A stretch of 64,000 nt of DNA, from NCBI GenBank assembly GCA_025174535.1, contig JALBUN010000049.1, forward strand, positions 1,426,001 to 1,490,000. The letters run 5' to 3'. The stretch is from Cantharellus purpuraceus (taxonomy: Eukaryota; Basidiomycota; Agaricomycetes; Cantharellales; Hydnaceae). Position 1 is the stretch's first letter; each line of letters begins with the position of its first letter. Shown one piece after another: positions 41,802-54,991 of this stretch. A program made the position numbers and the translations under genes. The notes under the pieces were generated by a model that worked only from the letters and a program-made list of their open reading frames with translations, did no database searches and was not told the DNA's origin.

Positions 41802-43288
41802 ATGGCTACTCCCAACCATCCCAGCATCGATCTTTTATATGGCGCCCCATCCATTGGCCTCGTCATTGCTAGTTTGTCCGTAATACTTCTCAGATTCTTC
41901 CTCGCCCTCATATCATGAACATCTTCAGCATGTCAGGAGTCGTCACACTTCAAGCATTCCTTTACTACCGCACATATAACAAAGATTCCGCCTCACTCAA
42001 AGCTCTCGTCGCATTCATCTGGTTCGTGTCAGATTGATAGCTCCAATATATCTGGTTCGTTGAATGTCACCTACCAGGGTGCTTGACATTGTCCACCTCA
42101 TCGTAATCACGCATTTTGTTTACTACCATACTATTACGCATTGGGGTGCGTTCAAACTAGAACTAATGAGAATATATTCGAGCTTACATCTTTCTCTCTC
42201 CAGGGGATGTCAGCGTGTTCAACAAGTTGACGTGGAGCTGGGGTCTTCAGCTTCTCCTCAACACACTCATAATGTTCGCGTGCCAGATTTTCCTTACATA
42301 TCGCTTCAAAGTTATTAGCAACGGAAATTGGTGGATCACATCAGTGCTCGCTTTCTTTGCGCTGGTGCAGCTTGTCTTTGGCGTGTATTCGGCTGCTATA
42401 GGATTTACACAAGAATTAGCACCTACGGTGGAGGCAAGTTAGTAGGCACATTATTGCTCGTGCATTTCAAGATGCTCACAGGAACTGTACACTTTGTACA
42501 ATAGATCTACGCTCCAAAGTATGGATCACCATTATGCAGCTGTCGTCCCTACTGATGCATGTTACAGGTCATAGGCAGCACTTGGCTCATCAGGTGCGTA
42601 TGTAACGCACCGGAAAGACAGAGCCATGGACTCACCATTCGTTCAGTGGAGCTCTGGATGATGCATTGATCGCGCTGTCCCTTACCTACTACCTCCGTGC
42701 AAGATCTAGCGTAAAGAGGTGAGAATGATTTTTTCTTTGTCGATAGCGACTTATCACCGTTGCTATTTTAGTGCCCTTGTAGATCAATTGATACTTTATA
42801 CCAGTGGTCAGTACAGGTTCCTTGTTCGTGACTGCTGCAACTTATCCGGATTTCTAGGTACAGGAGCATTAACAAGGCATGTCTACCCCTCGAACTGGGA
42901 TTGCTACATTCTAACTTTCGACATCTAGCATCATTGCCATTGCAAACATTGCGACCGTGAGCGACCCCATACCTCAAAGCTAGATCCATAGTAATCATTG
43001 AGGATCTAGTACCTTGCCATGCAAAATAACCTCGTCCATCTTGCTTTGAACTTCCCTCTCGGACGGAGTAAGCGCATCGTTAGATATGTCTGATGAATTA
43101 CTGAAGTGGTAATGGCGTCTTGGTGTGCAGTATACACCAATTCCCTCTTCTCCAGTCTCAATATGCGGCAGGCACTGAGAGATTCTGACCGGGTGCCTAC
43201 ATCCAGTCGCTTCTCTTTCAATTTCAGGACGGACACTGCCATTACTACGGATTCTGGTGTTGAAGAGGAACGAGGGATCAAACTTTAA
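41802..43288 (+). CDS. DUF6534-like seven-helix membrane protein, copy 1
   Basis: The ATG at 41802 (MATPNHPSIDLLYGAPSIG) opens a multi-exon gene. Readable pieces in order: GLVIASF, GVVTLQAFLYYRTY, LKALVAFIWVLDIVHLIVITHF, VFNKLTWSWGLQLLLNTLIM, RFKVISNGNWWITSVLAFFA, ALDDALIALSLTYYLRARS, LVDQLILYTSGQYR and a final exon VYTNSLFSSLNMRQALRDSD ending at 43288. Hydrophobic segments alternate with short loops as in the basidiomycete DUF6534 family, with the typical late NSLxxxLNxR motif. About eight introns interrupt it. The role is unknown for the family. The donor after the first helix is non-typical (GTCCGT) because of one extra T compared with copy 2. Confidence 0.7.
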
Positions 43289-43792
43289 TGGTGAAGTTCT
43301 CGCTGATTTTTAGGTAGCCGGATCTTACATGTACCTATAAGTGTAATTACATTACCCTGTTCGCAAGGTTCTCCCCGGGTCAAAAATTCATCGGGATACT
43401 TGCTATGAGTCATCACTATTGGATCAGTGTATCGGATCAGTACCGTTTCCCTTGTAGCCAGTCCGTTGCATGGCGTCATTATACCTCCCTCAACTATGTT
43501 TCCCTTTTTGTGACTAGCGGTACCCACACAAGTTGATGGACTATGTGCCTTGACGGTCGCAGTTTCTCACGGGTTTTCATTCGGTCGGATCCCAGGTGAT
43601 CTAGACAGTGGGGGCCTGCAGGGTGCCCAGCATTCGCAAATTAATACCGGATCCATCATCTCCTACGATCTCAGGGATCATAAGCGAAAGTCGACATTGT
43701 TCTTCCGCATCTTGTTACATAACGAGGACTTGAAAGGCTTCGAGAGGGCACACCCTCCCAAAGCGTAGCAGCCATGGCGTGTGCTTGTGGTG

Positions 43793-45280
43793 TATGGCGA
43801 ACCATCCCAACTTCGACCTCATGTATGGCACCCCATCCATTGGCTTCATCATTGCTAGTTGTCCGTAATACTTCTCATATTTCTCCTCACCCTCATGTCA
43901 TGAACATCTTCAGCATGTCAGGAGTCGTCACACTTCAAGCATTCCTTTACTACCGCACATATACCAAAGATCACGTCTCACTCAAAGCTCTCGTCGCATT
44001 CATTTGGGTGTGTCTGACTGATAGCTTCAAGCCATCTGAGTCGTTGAACGTCACCTACCAGGCTACTTGACGCTGTCCATCTCATCACGATCACGCATTT
44101 TGTTTACTACCATACTATCACACAGTGGGGTGCGTTCCAACCAGTGCGAATAATTTTTCAAGCTTTTGCTTATTCTTTGTCCTCTCGTCCAGGAAACGCC
44201 AGCATATTCAACAAGTTGGTGTGGAGCTGGGGTCTAGGAGTCTTCTCAACACACTCGTAATGTTCACGTGCCAGTCTTTCCTTATATATTTCAAGGTTAT
44301 TAGCAATGGAAATTGGTGGATCACATCAGTGCTCGCTTTCTTCGCAGTGACGCCGCTCGTCTTTGGCGTGTATTCGGCCGTTATGGGGGTTTCAAAACTA
44401 AACCCTACGACGTTGGCAGATGCGTAGATTCGTTATCGCTCATATATGTGAGGAAAACTCACAGGAACTCTGCACCGTGCCCGATAGATTTACAGTCCAA
44501 AGTATATATATCACATTTACCTAGCTGTCATCCTTGCTAAAGCACGTTACAGGCCATAGGCAACACCTGGCTCATCAGGTGCGTATGTAAAGCGCCTGAA
44601 ATAACTATGGACTCACCTATCGCTTAGCGGCGCTTTGGATGATGCATTGATCGCTCTGTCCCTGACATATTATCTCCATACGAGATCTGGCATGAAGAGG
44701 TAAAAATTATCTTTCGTTGGGTTTCAAACCTCATAACGACTCTCATAACGACTTGCCACCATTCCCATTTTAGTACCCTTATAGATCGATTAATCGTTTA
44801 TGTCAGCAGTCAGTACAGGTCCTTATTTGTGACTGCTTCAACTTATCCGCATTTCTAGGTACAGGGACATTGACAAGGCACGTCTCCCCTCAAACCGGTA
44901 GGAATTGCTTATACGTTCTGGTTTTCAACACTTAGTGTCATTGCCATCGCGAACGCTGCGATCATGAGTATTTCCTACCTCCTACATCTAGATCTGTCGT
45001 CGATGAGCTAGTTCTTTGCCATGCCAAATAACTCCGCCTATCTTGCCTTGAACTTCCCTCTCGGACGGAGTAAGAACACCGTTCTGCCGAAAGACTAACA
45101 TTTTTAATGGTATCTTTGTGTATAGTCTACACCAATTCTCTCCTCTCCAGCCTCAATATGCGGCAGACATTGAATGACTCTGACAGGATGCCTACGTTCA
45201 GTCGCCTCTCTTACAATTTCAGGGTAGACCCGGTCATCACTAGGAATTCTGTGACACTGACAAGGAACGAGCGATCATAG
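43793..45280 (+). CDS. DUF6534-like seven-helix membrane protein, copy 2
   Basis: This is a tandem paralogue of the preceding gene, starting MANHPNFDLMYGTPSIG at 43793 and ending in the exon VYTNSLLSSLNMRQTLNDSD at 45280. All the exon pieces of copy 1 can be found in order, including GVVTLQAFLYYRTYTKDHVS and NGNWWITSVLAFFAVTP. If the first intron uses the donor GTAATA after CCC-type codon phase 2 the frame joins; otherwise a stop follows IASCP. It may be intact or newly disabled. About 150 bp upstream also align with copy 1, so the duplicated unit included the promoter. Confidence 0.6.
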
Positions 45281-45894
45281 GCTAGTAGTAGATTTTCGTC
45301 TAGTTTCGGCTGTTAACGTCTTCACAATGAAACAGGCAGACGAACTTCCGGTGATAATTGATCCCCAATCAGATACACCTGATCACTGTCGATTCTTCAC
45401 CAGAATGACAGCTCGTTAAAAGATAGTTGATAAAAGTTACGATTGATGTCACTGAATGCTGTATCATCATTGTTAGTTAATAGTATATATGGAACTATCC
45501 TAATACGCACTTAACGCACACTCGGCTCTCAAGTTGATCGTTGGCTCCTATTCTATGTCAGAGAAAGACACAACCATATAACGCCAGTGATTGGCAAGCC
45601 ATTAGTACTCACTGTACGCGATGTTATTACGTCTAAAGGTTTAGCTCCAGTGTAGATTCCTGTTCAGATAAAAAATACTTTCCTTACGGGTAGGTAAGTG
45701 CTGGGCTTTCCTCAGCTTCAGTGTTAATTTGAACTTTACTTTGGCCAATTTCGGCCCGAGATTAGTCAACCTTGTGACCACGATTCTCACCGAGAATCCG
45801 TAGATGCACTGTCAGTCGACGTATTGTGAGTCTGGGGACTTACAAGAGAGCTACTGGAAGGCATAGGTCCTAACGAAGACATCCATTCGGAAGG
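45281..45894. other. Intergenic, promoter side of the D-lactate dehydrogenase gene
   Basis: No gene seen; a TATA-like element is not obvious. Confidence 0.4.
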
Positions 45895-48489
45895 ATGTTT
45901 CTGGCGGCGAGTTCTCGAGCTCTGCTTCGACTCACAACGACCAGGAAGTCTTCAACGCTCCCATTGATATCGGATACTGGTTTCCGCTATCTGACAGACT
46001 CCACGTCAAATGTATCAAAAGGCCCTCGGCGTGGAACCCTCTTGTTTGCTGTTCTCTCAAGCTCGCTGGTTAGTGGCGTGCTCGGTTTTACTCTATCTAC
46101 CACCGCAAGACCCAGCCAACACGACTATCTGGAGTCTCCTAAATACGGTTCACCACGCGACTTTGAAGAGGGAATCAAAGAACTTGGCAAAGTATTTGCT
46201 CCCAGAGATATCGTTTCGACGGACCCAGAGGTGCTGGAAATACATGGAGTCTCGACAATGAATTCATATCATCCAGGTTAGCGAGATGTATTTGAACTCT
46301 ATAAATCAGGATATCTAGAACACAGCGTAGGCCATCCACACAGCGTAGTAGTGGGTCGCACTTTCCAGGTCATTCAACTTTACTACTTGTTGAGACCAAC
46401 TGTCTGTCTCTGTGCCTAGGTCTTTGCAGAGAGCACACAGGATGTTGCAGAGGTCGTCAAAATCGCAAACCGATATAAAATGCCTGTGATAGCTTATTCC
46501 GGTGGAACGAGCCTTGAGGGCCATTTCATTGGAGTGAGACAGCATTCCTTCAACGTCTACTGCCTCTAATTCCTTCGCTACCAGCACCCTGTCGGTGGCA
46601 TCTGTGTAAACCTCGCTGGAATGGACAAGATCATAAAAATAAATGGTTGACCATCCTCATGACATCGTCCCTTCATTGCTTCACACTCACTATGCTGTTC
46701 TAGAGGCTGATAGTGATATTGTCGTGCAAGCCGGTTGTCAATGGCAATATATCAATTCTACACTGCAAGAAAAGGGTACAGTGTCCATTCATTGTCCTTC
46801 ACAATCACATTCCACTAAATTTGCGTAATGTCTGGTAAGGTATTCCGTTGTTTTTCCCTGTGAGCTACCGATATAGTACGGCTGGAGATTATCATGTTGA
46901 GACTAGGTCAGCTTGATCCAGCGCCTGGTGCTACAATCGGGGGCATGATTGCCACCGGTTGCAGTGGCAGTACGTAACAATAGACTATGCTTAAGCCCGA
47001 CAACTGATCTGTCCCCCCCAGCAAATGCGGTACGGTATGGTACAGCAAAGGGCGAGTGGTTCTTGAATGCAGTATGTGCGATGGCTCACAAATCTAGGAC
47101 TGTGCTCATGTATTAACCACAGACAGTTGTTCTCCCTTCTGGAGAAGTAATTAAGACTCGAAGACGAGCTAGGAAATCTTCAGCAGGATTCGATACTACC
47201 AAATTATTCATCGGTGCCGAAGGAACACTTGGCATTGTTACAGAAGGTGTGATCACCGTATACCAGTCTGAATCACAGCATACTCATAATTATATCTTCC
47301 ACCAGCAACTCTACGTTTGGCTCCCTTGCTTCCTACAACAGTTGCGGTGGTCCAGTTCCCTGATGTCCGAAGGGCGACGGAGGCTGTAAGAGAAATAATA
47401 AATAGCGGTGCCTCTATCCGTATGTCGTCTGTTTTCTGTGTGCTCGGAAGTTCTTTGATCTGGTCACATCAAAGAGTGCGTAGAACTATTAGACAATAGA
47501 TTCATGCACGCAACAAACAGATTTGGAGCGAGGTATGATTCTCCAAAACTCCTCACATGGATATCACAATTTTGACATCATCCAAGTTCCCGAAAGTGGC
47601 CGGAGAAAGATACACTTTTCATCAAATTGCAGGGATCATCACCAGCTGGTATTACAGAGACCTCACGCATTGTGAGGTCCATCGTCAAGAAACATGGGGG
47701 AACAGGGTATGAGCTCGCAAAATCACCTGAAGATGCAGCAGATCTTTGGGCCGATAGAAAGAATGCGCATTTCTCGACGGTTGCGCTTTTTCCGGGATGT
47801 CAGTCATGGCCTACGGATGTATGGTAAGTAGAACCTACAAAGACTGGGTTCGTGGGTGTGAACGCTGCTGCTCCCGCCGCAGCGTTCCCGTTTCGAGCCT
47901 ACCAACACTCATTTATGAGGTCTGCCATCTACTTGAGAAGAATAAATGGAATAAATGCAGCACTGACGTTGATCGACAGACCAAGAGGGACTTGGAGGAG
48001 AGTGGGCTTATAGCGACGGTTGTAGGACATGTCGGAGACGGTAAGGGTTCAGGGATGAATTATCAAGGCATGCAAGGTAATGGTTATAAACGCAGGTAAT
48101 TTCCATGCGCAAATGCTTTTTGAGGGACAGGAAGGATTCGAGAAAGCTCGTAAAGTGTCAGATAGGATGGTACAGCGCGCACTGGCTCTTGACGGTACTT
48201 GTAAGCTCCCATGTCCAAGCTCATGTTCATTGGCACTCCATGTATGTCAGGTACCGGGGAGCACGGTGTGGGTCTTGGCAAGAGAAAGTATTTAAACGAG
48301 GAATTGGGTCCTGGTACCGTGGAACTCATGAAGAAGATTAAACGTACATTGGACCCTTACAACTTGTTTAATCCTGGCAAGGTCTGTCCCTTCTTTGTGA
48401 GGCTATGAGGCACTAAGGCATGCATTTCAAAGTTATACCCTGATCCCCTGGAGAAGAAATTGGTGAAAGGTCAATCTGACAATAACTAG
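45895..48489 (+). CDS. DLD1: D-lactate dehydrogenase (cytochrome), mitochondrial
   Basis: The ATG at 45895 begins an Arg/Ser-rich presequence ([20 protein letters not shown]) followed by a hydrophobic segment, as in inner-membrane DLD enzymes. Then come the FAD-binding_4 motifs ([68 protein letters not shown]) and the C-terminal catalytic part ([42 protein letters not shown]), ending [17 protein letters not shown] at the TAG 48487-48489. About ten short introns separate the exons. The enzyme oxidises D-lactate to pyruvate and passes electrons to cytochrome c. All key motifs are present. Confidence 0.9.
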
Positions 48490-48549
48490 GTATATGCGTA
48501 AGTATAGAGTAACAGAGTGTAATCCTCAATATAGCTTGTCCTATAGGGT

Positions 48550-49985
48550 TTAGAATCCTTTTGTTTTTTCCTCCAGCCATGCCCAGAGCCTTTCCCCCGT
48601 CTCAGGATTGTACGTCTCTTTGCGTGCACTTCCAACGCGAGCCCATGGCACCAGATACTGGAACTGGCATCAGTTACCGTGACATTAAAAGTATGAAGGT
48701 GGTCTCGACATTTTCTGGACCGTCGGCCATGTGAAATGCAAACCGGAGTACACACCTTTCCATTGAAATCGCTCCCTTCAGGAGCTGTGCCCGCATATAA
48801 AGGTGTCAATGCACCATAAGGGGTATCCCAGAGGAGGACGTTTTCCAAAGCCCATTTCTTAAATCCCGTATAGTACCTCTGGAGCTCGCTCCGGATTAGC
48901 CCTGAAGCCACATTGAGCACATCAACAAAGCAACATAACGGCAAATCCAACCTGGATTGAGAGCTGTGGAAATGATACCCTGTGAACCATAGCGTCTCGC
49001 CAATTCATTTGAAAGTACTACGTTTCCCTTTAGACTTTAATCTTAGCATCTTACCCTCGATAATTCAAAGTAGAAATGCCTACAAATTTACTTTGATTGT
49101 ACAACTGTTCAAGGTTCTTTGACCTGCGGGCGGGGCCATCGTCGAATGTGTTCCACCACAGGCAGTTCGTCAACAAATGTGACGAAGATGCCAAATTTAC
49201 CACGCGAGCCTTGCCGTCACCTGAAGTTTTGGTACCAGCCAAAAGAGGAGGTAGAAGAAGACGGGTAAAATAGTAATGCCCTAGAAAAAGAATTGTTGTG
49301 AACTGCCATGAATGTGCTGTAAAATAGAACTGACCTAAAACGTTAATTCCGAATTGCATGTCGACGCCCTGTTTTGTCACTTGCTCCATTGGTGGCTCAC
49401 TGAGCCCTCTGGAGTCAAGATGTCAGAACCACGTCTATACAACATGCACTGAACGAACGCGTTGTTGAAAAGCACGTGCAACTCTGTTTCCTTGCTGCAC
49501 AGTCATATTTGGATCAGGTTACGATTCATCTCAGCGACGAACAGCACCTACTTCTTGAATTCTTGCGCGGATACCCTTACTGAGTCTAGGTCTGCGAGGT
49601 CCAGGAATAGGAAATGAGCCTCTCTCCCTGTCTCTTTTTCTAGTCTTCCAATTGCGGCTTCAGACTTCTTTCGATCCCGTGTCGCCACATAAACTTTAGC
49701 ATTTTTCAAGAGAAGATGCTTTCATTATTGGAACTCTGGTCAGGGTTCAGGGATAGAACAATACATATATGATGTACGGACCTTCACTATTTCATAGCCG
49801 ATACCAGTATTCCCTCCTATTGACTCGATTGACTGTCTTCATGATCAGACTTTGGGCTGGGATTGCCAGTTCAACGTACCCGTCACAATGATGACTTTGC
49901 CAGAAAGGTCCGGTACGTCTTTCGCGGGATCATATGATGTTTTGGAAGGTCTGGCCTCTCGAACGAGTGAGAAGAGGATACCCAT
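48550..49985 (-). CDS. Short-chain dehydrogenase/reductase (retinol dehydrogenase-like)
   Basis: The ATG at 49985 (MGILFSLVREARPSK) leads to DLSGKVIIVTG, the start of the NAD(P)-binding glycine-rich motif; NAKVYVATRDRKKSEAAI and FLFLDLADLDSV follow. The next exon gives FGINVLGQFYFT, then ARVVNLASSSHL (catalytic Ser region) and LYNQSKF (Tyr-x3-Lys). The end is TALNPG, LIRSELQRYYTGF, PYGALTPLYAGTAPEGSDFNGK and the last exon YLVPWARVGSARKETYNPET to the stop at 48550. Several introns. The layout is the classical SDR family close to the WWOX/retinol dehydrogenase group; the substrate is unknown. It converges with DLD1. Confidence 0.8.
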
Positions 49986-50360
49986 GAGGGGTATAAATGT
50001 GAGGTGGGAGCGCGGTGTACCCTTTTATAGGTACTTAAGCGACCAATCACTGAGCTCAAGCTCCACTATCGAATCTGCAATGATACTAGTACTCTTGTTG
50101 CTCAATTAACTATAGTCAAGTAACCCAATGTCGAGGACGCTACTAGTCGCGAAACCGTTCGGGTTGCATGACGAACTAAAGGCTCTGTGGTTAGCAGCCT
50201 AGTGGGTTCCAACTTGACGGTAATCGGCAATCGCACAAACGCTCATCGACCTCAAGTTATCTCTTGTGCCGAGGCGCATGCCCATAAAACGTATCGTAGA
50301 AGTTAGCGCTGATGTCTTACAGATCCGGAGATCAGAAGTTTTGAATAATACAATTGGTCG

Positions 50361-51945
50361 TCAACGTGCTTCTCCATTCCCGTTCTCTACCGCTTCTGTC
50401 TGCCCAGCCTTGCCCATAGCGGCCCCCAGTGCTTGCGTGCGGAAAGCTAAACCGCGAGTCTTCTCAATCACTGTTTGGTACACCGGCAACGCTGGTCGAT
50501 TGATTTCAATAACATTCTATGGCGCGGTTTGTCTATAATTCAAATACTCTCTTGATAACGGGATGGAATACACACCTTCTCCAAATCAATGCGTGCATCG
50601 GCACCCATTCGAGTATCTCGGATGAGATTGACAATCCACTTTTCACCGTCCTCTCGCGAAAGATTTAATCGTTCAGAGAGATCTCTAGTGTGCTGGTTAA
50701 GATACCTCACAGAAGCAATCATAACATGACTCACGCGATGTCGATTCTTTGATGTATCCGACAATACGCCTCACTGATCAGATACCTTGCATTGTCCAAG
50801 AACTCCTCAGCAAATTCGCCTAAAAAAAAGTCATCCCCGACGATTTGCTCCGCTTTTGTCAGCTCCCGCTGCGCTCCCTCAAAATCAAACTCAATGTAGA
50901 GCTCTTTTAAAAAGCTCGTGACGGGGTCCACATATTGGTACTCCTCCATCTGTATCACCTTCACCACCTCGCGAATCGCATGTCGCAAGCGCCCGGACAT
51001 GGCAGCAGACGCCTTCCTTGACACAATAGCGGCAACCGTGAGGTACCGGAGTATCCATGGGCAGGATGTCTGGATGGTATTGAGATATGTAGGAGATAAA
51101 AAGGTCTCGAGCAATAGTGTGCGGCCGTCAGGGTGATTGAAGTAGACGAACAACGACCAGTGAAGAAGCCATGTCCGGGATTGTAATTGGGTTAATGCGC
51201 TAGCCACTTCTCCACCAGGTCCAGATAATCCCGATGAAGATGATATTGTCCGGGAATCAATCGCTTCGCGAAGAGAATTGAGTTCTTCGAGAGCGACGTC
51301 CCATTTGCCTGTCAAGATGTCTGACGCAAGCTTCCCCCAGTGTGCAGAGAGATTGAGATCTGCATCTGTAGAAAGAACGCGGAAGTGATATAGGTAGTCT
51401 GCGGCTCCACTATAATTGCCACATGTATATTGGAATTGGCCAAAATTGTAGAGGACAGTAATTTGCTCTAGTGTAAGCTTTTGGCAGCGTTAGTTAATTT
51501 TCACACTATATGTAGCCACGACGTACACCATAGTGGTCTTTCAGGTATTGTAGGTTTTGTCGCTTGTCTTGCCGTAAGGCTTGGGCTACCTCAGGCTTTT
51601 CGATGATCTCTAAAACTGTTTGCGCCTCCTGTTCTAGCCGGTCATTAGTGGAAACCACCTTGTCGCGTTTTGCAGCAAATTCTGTCAATATGAATGTAGT
51701 TGAAGCAGTAGTCGGAAGGCATGAGTAAAAGCCGCACCTGCTGGGACTTCTGCGTCCGGATGAAGTTGTTCAAGCAAATTGACAGAATAGTCCACCATGT
51801 TTGTTCCATTAGTGAGCTCATACTGCGCTTTGATGATTTGCTCCACTGGAAACAAGGTTGTCTCCGCCAGGTGCGAGAGGAGGGGGAATGCAAGGTGTCG
51901 ATCCAAGTAAGGGATAATGGTTTGTGTCAAATCATATTCCGCCAT
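50361..51945 (-). CDS. eIF3e: Eukaryotic translation initiation factor 3 subunit E (Int6)
   Basis: The ATG at 51945 opens [20 protein letters not shown], the conserved eIF3e start, with PLLSHLAE and [19 protein letters not shown] following, then [20 protein letters not shown] and a PCI domain with [39 protein letters not shown] and [20 protein letters not shown]. The C-terminus [20 protein letters not shown] is the family's usual end; the stop is at 50361. A few introns interrupt. The protein is part of the eIF3 scaffold on the 40S subunit. It appears intact and lies head to head with the MPDU1 gene, 150 bp apart. Confidence 0.9.
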
Positions 51946-52097
51946 GGTAAGGACGCAGCTCTCTAAGCATGATACGTTGTCAGCTAACGACTATATGTAA
52001 GCGAAATACCACTGACCGTCTTAGAGTCTGTCCTCTAAAGTTTTTGGGTTGCAGGCGCTTACGTAAACGAGCAATTGAGCAACGTGTCCTCAACACC

Positions 52098-53106
52098 ATG
52101 AGTGTAATAACTCGCCATCTGCCTTGGTTTATTAGGGACCCTGCCATATCCATCGTTGGCCAGGTAAGATATGTTTGATATTTGTGGCTGGATATTCGCT
52201 GAAGTCGCACTTGTATGTCTTGTCTACAGCATTGTTATGCTTCTCTAGTGGAAAACCTAGATGTGACTGATACTCCATGTCTCAAATACTCATTATCTAA
52301 AGGGTTGGGTTTGGGGATCGTTGTTGGTGGTTCGATAATGAAGGTTCCCCAATTGATCCTCAGTGAGTACAGGATATATATAATCGCTCACTGGCTATTC
52401 ATTTGGCCACTTCCCAGTCTTGCGAGCACGATCAGCACGAGGCCTTTCTCTTCCTTCCTACATCCTAGAAACCCTTTCATATGCAATCACACTTGCCTAT
52501 TCGGCCCGCAATAACTTCCCATTCTCCACCTATGGCGAGAACTTTTTCCTCACACTTCAAAATATCGCTATCACACTACTCATTATCCACCACACCCCCT
52601 CACCCAGCCTTACCAAGCAGACGAACAGCGCCCCTAAGCTCGCTGGAGCGGTAACTGCCACACTCGGCGTTGCATACCTTCTTACAATTGTTCCCTCTGG
52701 CATGCTGGCCCTATTCCAAATGGCGACGATCCCGCTGTCGCTCCTCTCTAAATTCCCACAGATATATGAGAACCAGCGCGCTCGTTCCACTGGTCAGCTC
52801 TCTGCGGTTGCTGTTTTCTCGCAGGTTGCGGGTTGCCTCGCGCGGCTCTTCACCACAGCGACTGAAGTCGGAGATCCTATCGTTTTTGCTGGGTTTTTCC
52901 TTGCCTTGTTGCTGAACTTGGTGCTGGGCGCCCAGATGTATGCGTTTTGGGGCGCAGATGGTGATGACAAGGTTCTTGGCAGAATTCCCCCCAGAGAGAA
53001 AAGCCCCCTGGAGCGCATCGTTGTCCCTCCTCTATCGCCAGCACTAACTCAAACGCAAACGCAGCCGCCTCAAGGGGGTAAAAGATGGGCACGAAAGGTT
53101 GACTAG
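52098..53106 (+). CDS. MPDU1: Mannose-P-dolichol utilisation defect 1 protein (PQ-loop)
   Basis: Three exons read cleanly: 52098-52163, 52230-52362 and 52418-53106, giving 295 residues. Key segments are KGLGLGIVVGGSIMKVPQLI followed by SARSARGLSLPSYILETLSY (first PQ-loop; K-x-PQ) and LLSKFPQIYENQRARSTGQL (second PQ-loop), with alternating hydrophobic helices between and after them. This is the MPDU1/Lec35 layout, an ER membrane protein needed to use dolichol-P-mannose and dolichol-P-glucose in N-glycan and GPI-anchor assembly. The length is slightly above the animal protein owing to a polar tail rich in Thr/Gln/Pro. Start chosen as the first ATG of the exon leading into the splice. Confidence 0.85.
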
Positions 53107-53424
53107 ATGTATGCTACCTAATACAATACCCGGGAGGTAAAGGAAATAAATAATGTGTATACGTAGCAAATTCTATGACAACATAATACGAACATGATAG
53201 GTGTGTAGTCGTCGTTATGAACTGGGACCAAGCGCATGAAAACAGCGAATAGTGTATACGCCTATCCAGAACCTGCCGAATAAGCGTGTTCCCACGCAAG
53301 CTCCTGGAACCTGATGTGTCAAAGGAGTGAATAACAACTATCCTGCGAGCACAAAAATATTCGCTCACTTATCATATATAGCGAGAACATCTACCGCTGC
53401 TACACCGCTATAGAATAAAGCGGA

Positions 53425-54991
53425 TCAGTGCCCATTTATGGTGCGCCAGGACATTGCCCATCTAAGAATATTGCCCCCGCGCCTCCTACAGATTCGACGG
53501 TAGGAAACGACGCGTGATGGGCATAGGTTTGAATATGCACATACTGAATAGACCCTTCACCCCTTCCTTAGCTACGATCTGTCGTCCAGCATCAATGAAC
53601 GGTTTATATCGGACCTAAACGATTGTGTAAAGTGCAGCATACGTTGGACGTTAGAAATTAACCAGCATGAGAGCTAATTGGTTCGATACGTACCGCTTCA
53701 CCTGAGGTCATCATCATCCGTCGTCTGATGGTTTCTAATGGGTATGCAGCTAGTGCAGCACTCTACCAGGCCCGACCTTTGGCAAGTGGGGAGGGAAATC
53801 TAAGACAATTACGTACCGTAGTACACACATCCCACTGCCAACGAGGGCACAACGTTGCCTTTAATGTTGCCTTGAAGAAATGTGTCTCTAGTTAACGGGT
53901 CCAGTAAGGTAAAGCACCCTGGTGTGAGTATGATTTTACTATACCTTATGATATCATATCCACTAAAACTGAGGACGTTGTCTGTTAACCCAACACTCAT
54001 CGGGATTGGGAATCTTACTAGAGTCCGCGATAAACAACGATGCCGACGAGACTAGGCACAAAACCTCGATAGAGTCCCGCAATGCCGTCCGTTCTGAGTG
54101 TCTGTCCGTAGACATCAACCAGACCACTGTACTGGCGCTGACTTCCCTTGGTGGTTGACTTTCCGTCAGCTGACAGGCGAGTCCTCGCACTAGATTTAAT
54201 GTATGCAGTTATTTGCAAAACCAACCTTTGTGATAAGAATCGAAGACATACTAGTCGAAGGAGTACACTAACGGAGGACGTTGCGCCCGCAGCACCACTC
54301 GCGACGTTGGCTGTAGCCAGGCGGCGTGTGCATCAGCGAGGGATGAGGATGGCCCACATCGGAAAAGGACTGGTCTGAAACCCAACGACCGAACCCCTCT
54401 GATCTTTTAAACGCAAACATGCGTTTGTACGTGTCCTTTACGACGAAATTGATCGCTTGCGTGGGGAAGTAGCGAATGACATTAGTGCTATTTCCGCGCC
54501 AGACTGTTTCGCTTGCCAACATGTGTCAGCTTTTCGCAATACGATACGGAGCGTCACCTTTTCAGAGGTCACGCCATATATATGCTAGTTCCTCCTGGAA
54601 ATAGGGCCAGAAAGTAACTGCATATATCTATGATAGCGTGAGGTCTGAACAAGGAAACACGTCTATTGGGGACGCTTACAGCTTCTCAGACCTTCGCCTT
54701 GGTAAGTCCCCTTGAAGGCATCCGCAAGGCCCTTGTACCGATGTGTCAAACGTCCACCCGCTATCATAGCACCTTGATTTTGAATGAGCAATTTGACACG
54801 CTCTATGGGAGCTGCTGCCGTTTTGGATATGGCGCTTGAAATTGTATGATGATCAGCGCAGAACCAATTAATTAGCGCAGGGACATACGCGAGGAAGTCC
54901 GCTAGATTGGGGAGTCAACTTTGATCAAATAACATAAGCGTACATATGTATACTTACCCATGAAATGAGAAACAGACGTCTGTCTGTCCAT
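53425..54991 (-). pseudogene. ADP/ATP carrier (mitochondrial carrier), frameshifted
   Basis: Pieces of an ADP/ATP translocase follow in order on the minus strand: MDRQTSVSHFM and [82 protein letters not shown] and the signature AAYPLETIRRRMMMTSGE. Departures from an intact gene: the helix-1 segment after DFL is about five residues short, a base is missing before the DYARTRL exon, an extra base disrupts the GWGVTT-like segment near 53835, and a base is missing in the final GAGANILR-like segment, giving an early stop at about 53425. Either the gene is decaying or the assembly carries indel errors; the housekeeping neighbours show none. Confidence 0.65.
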
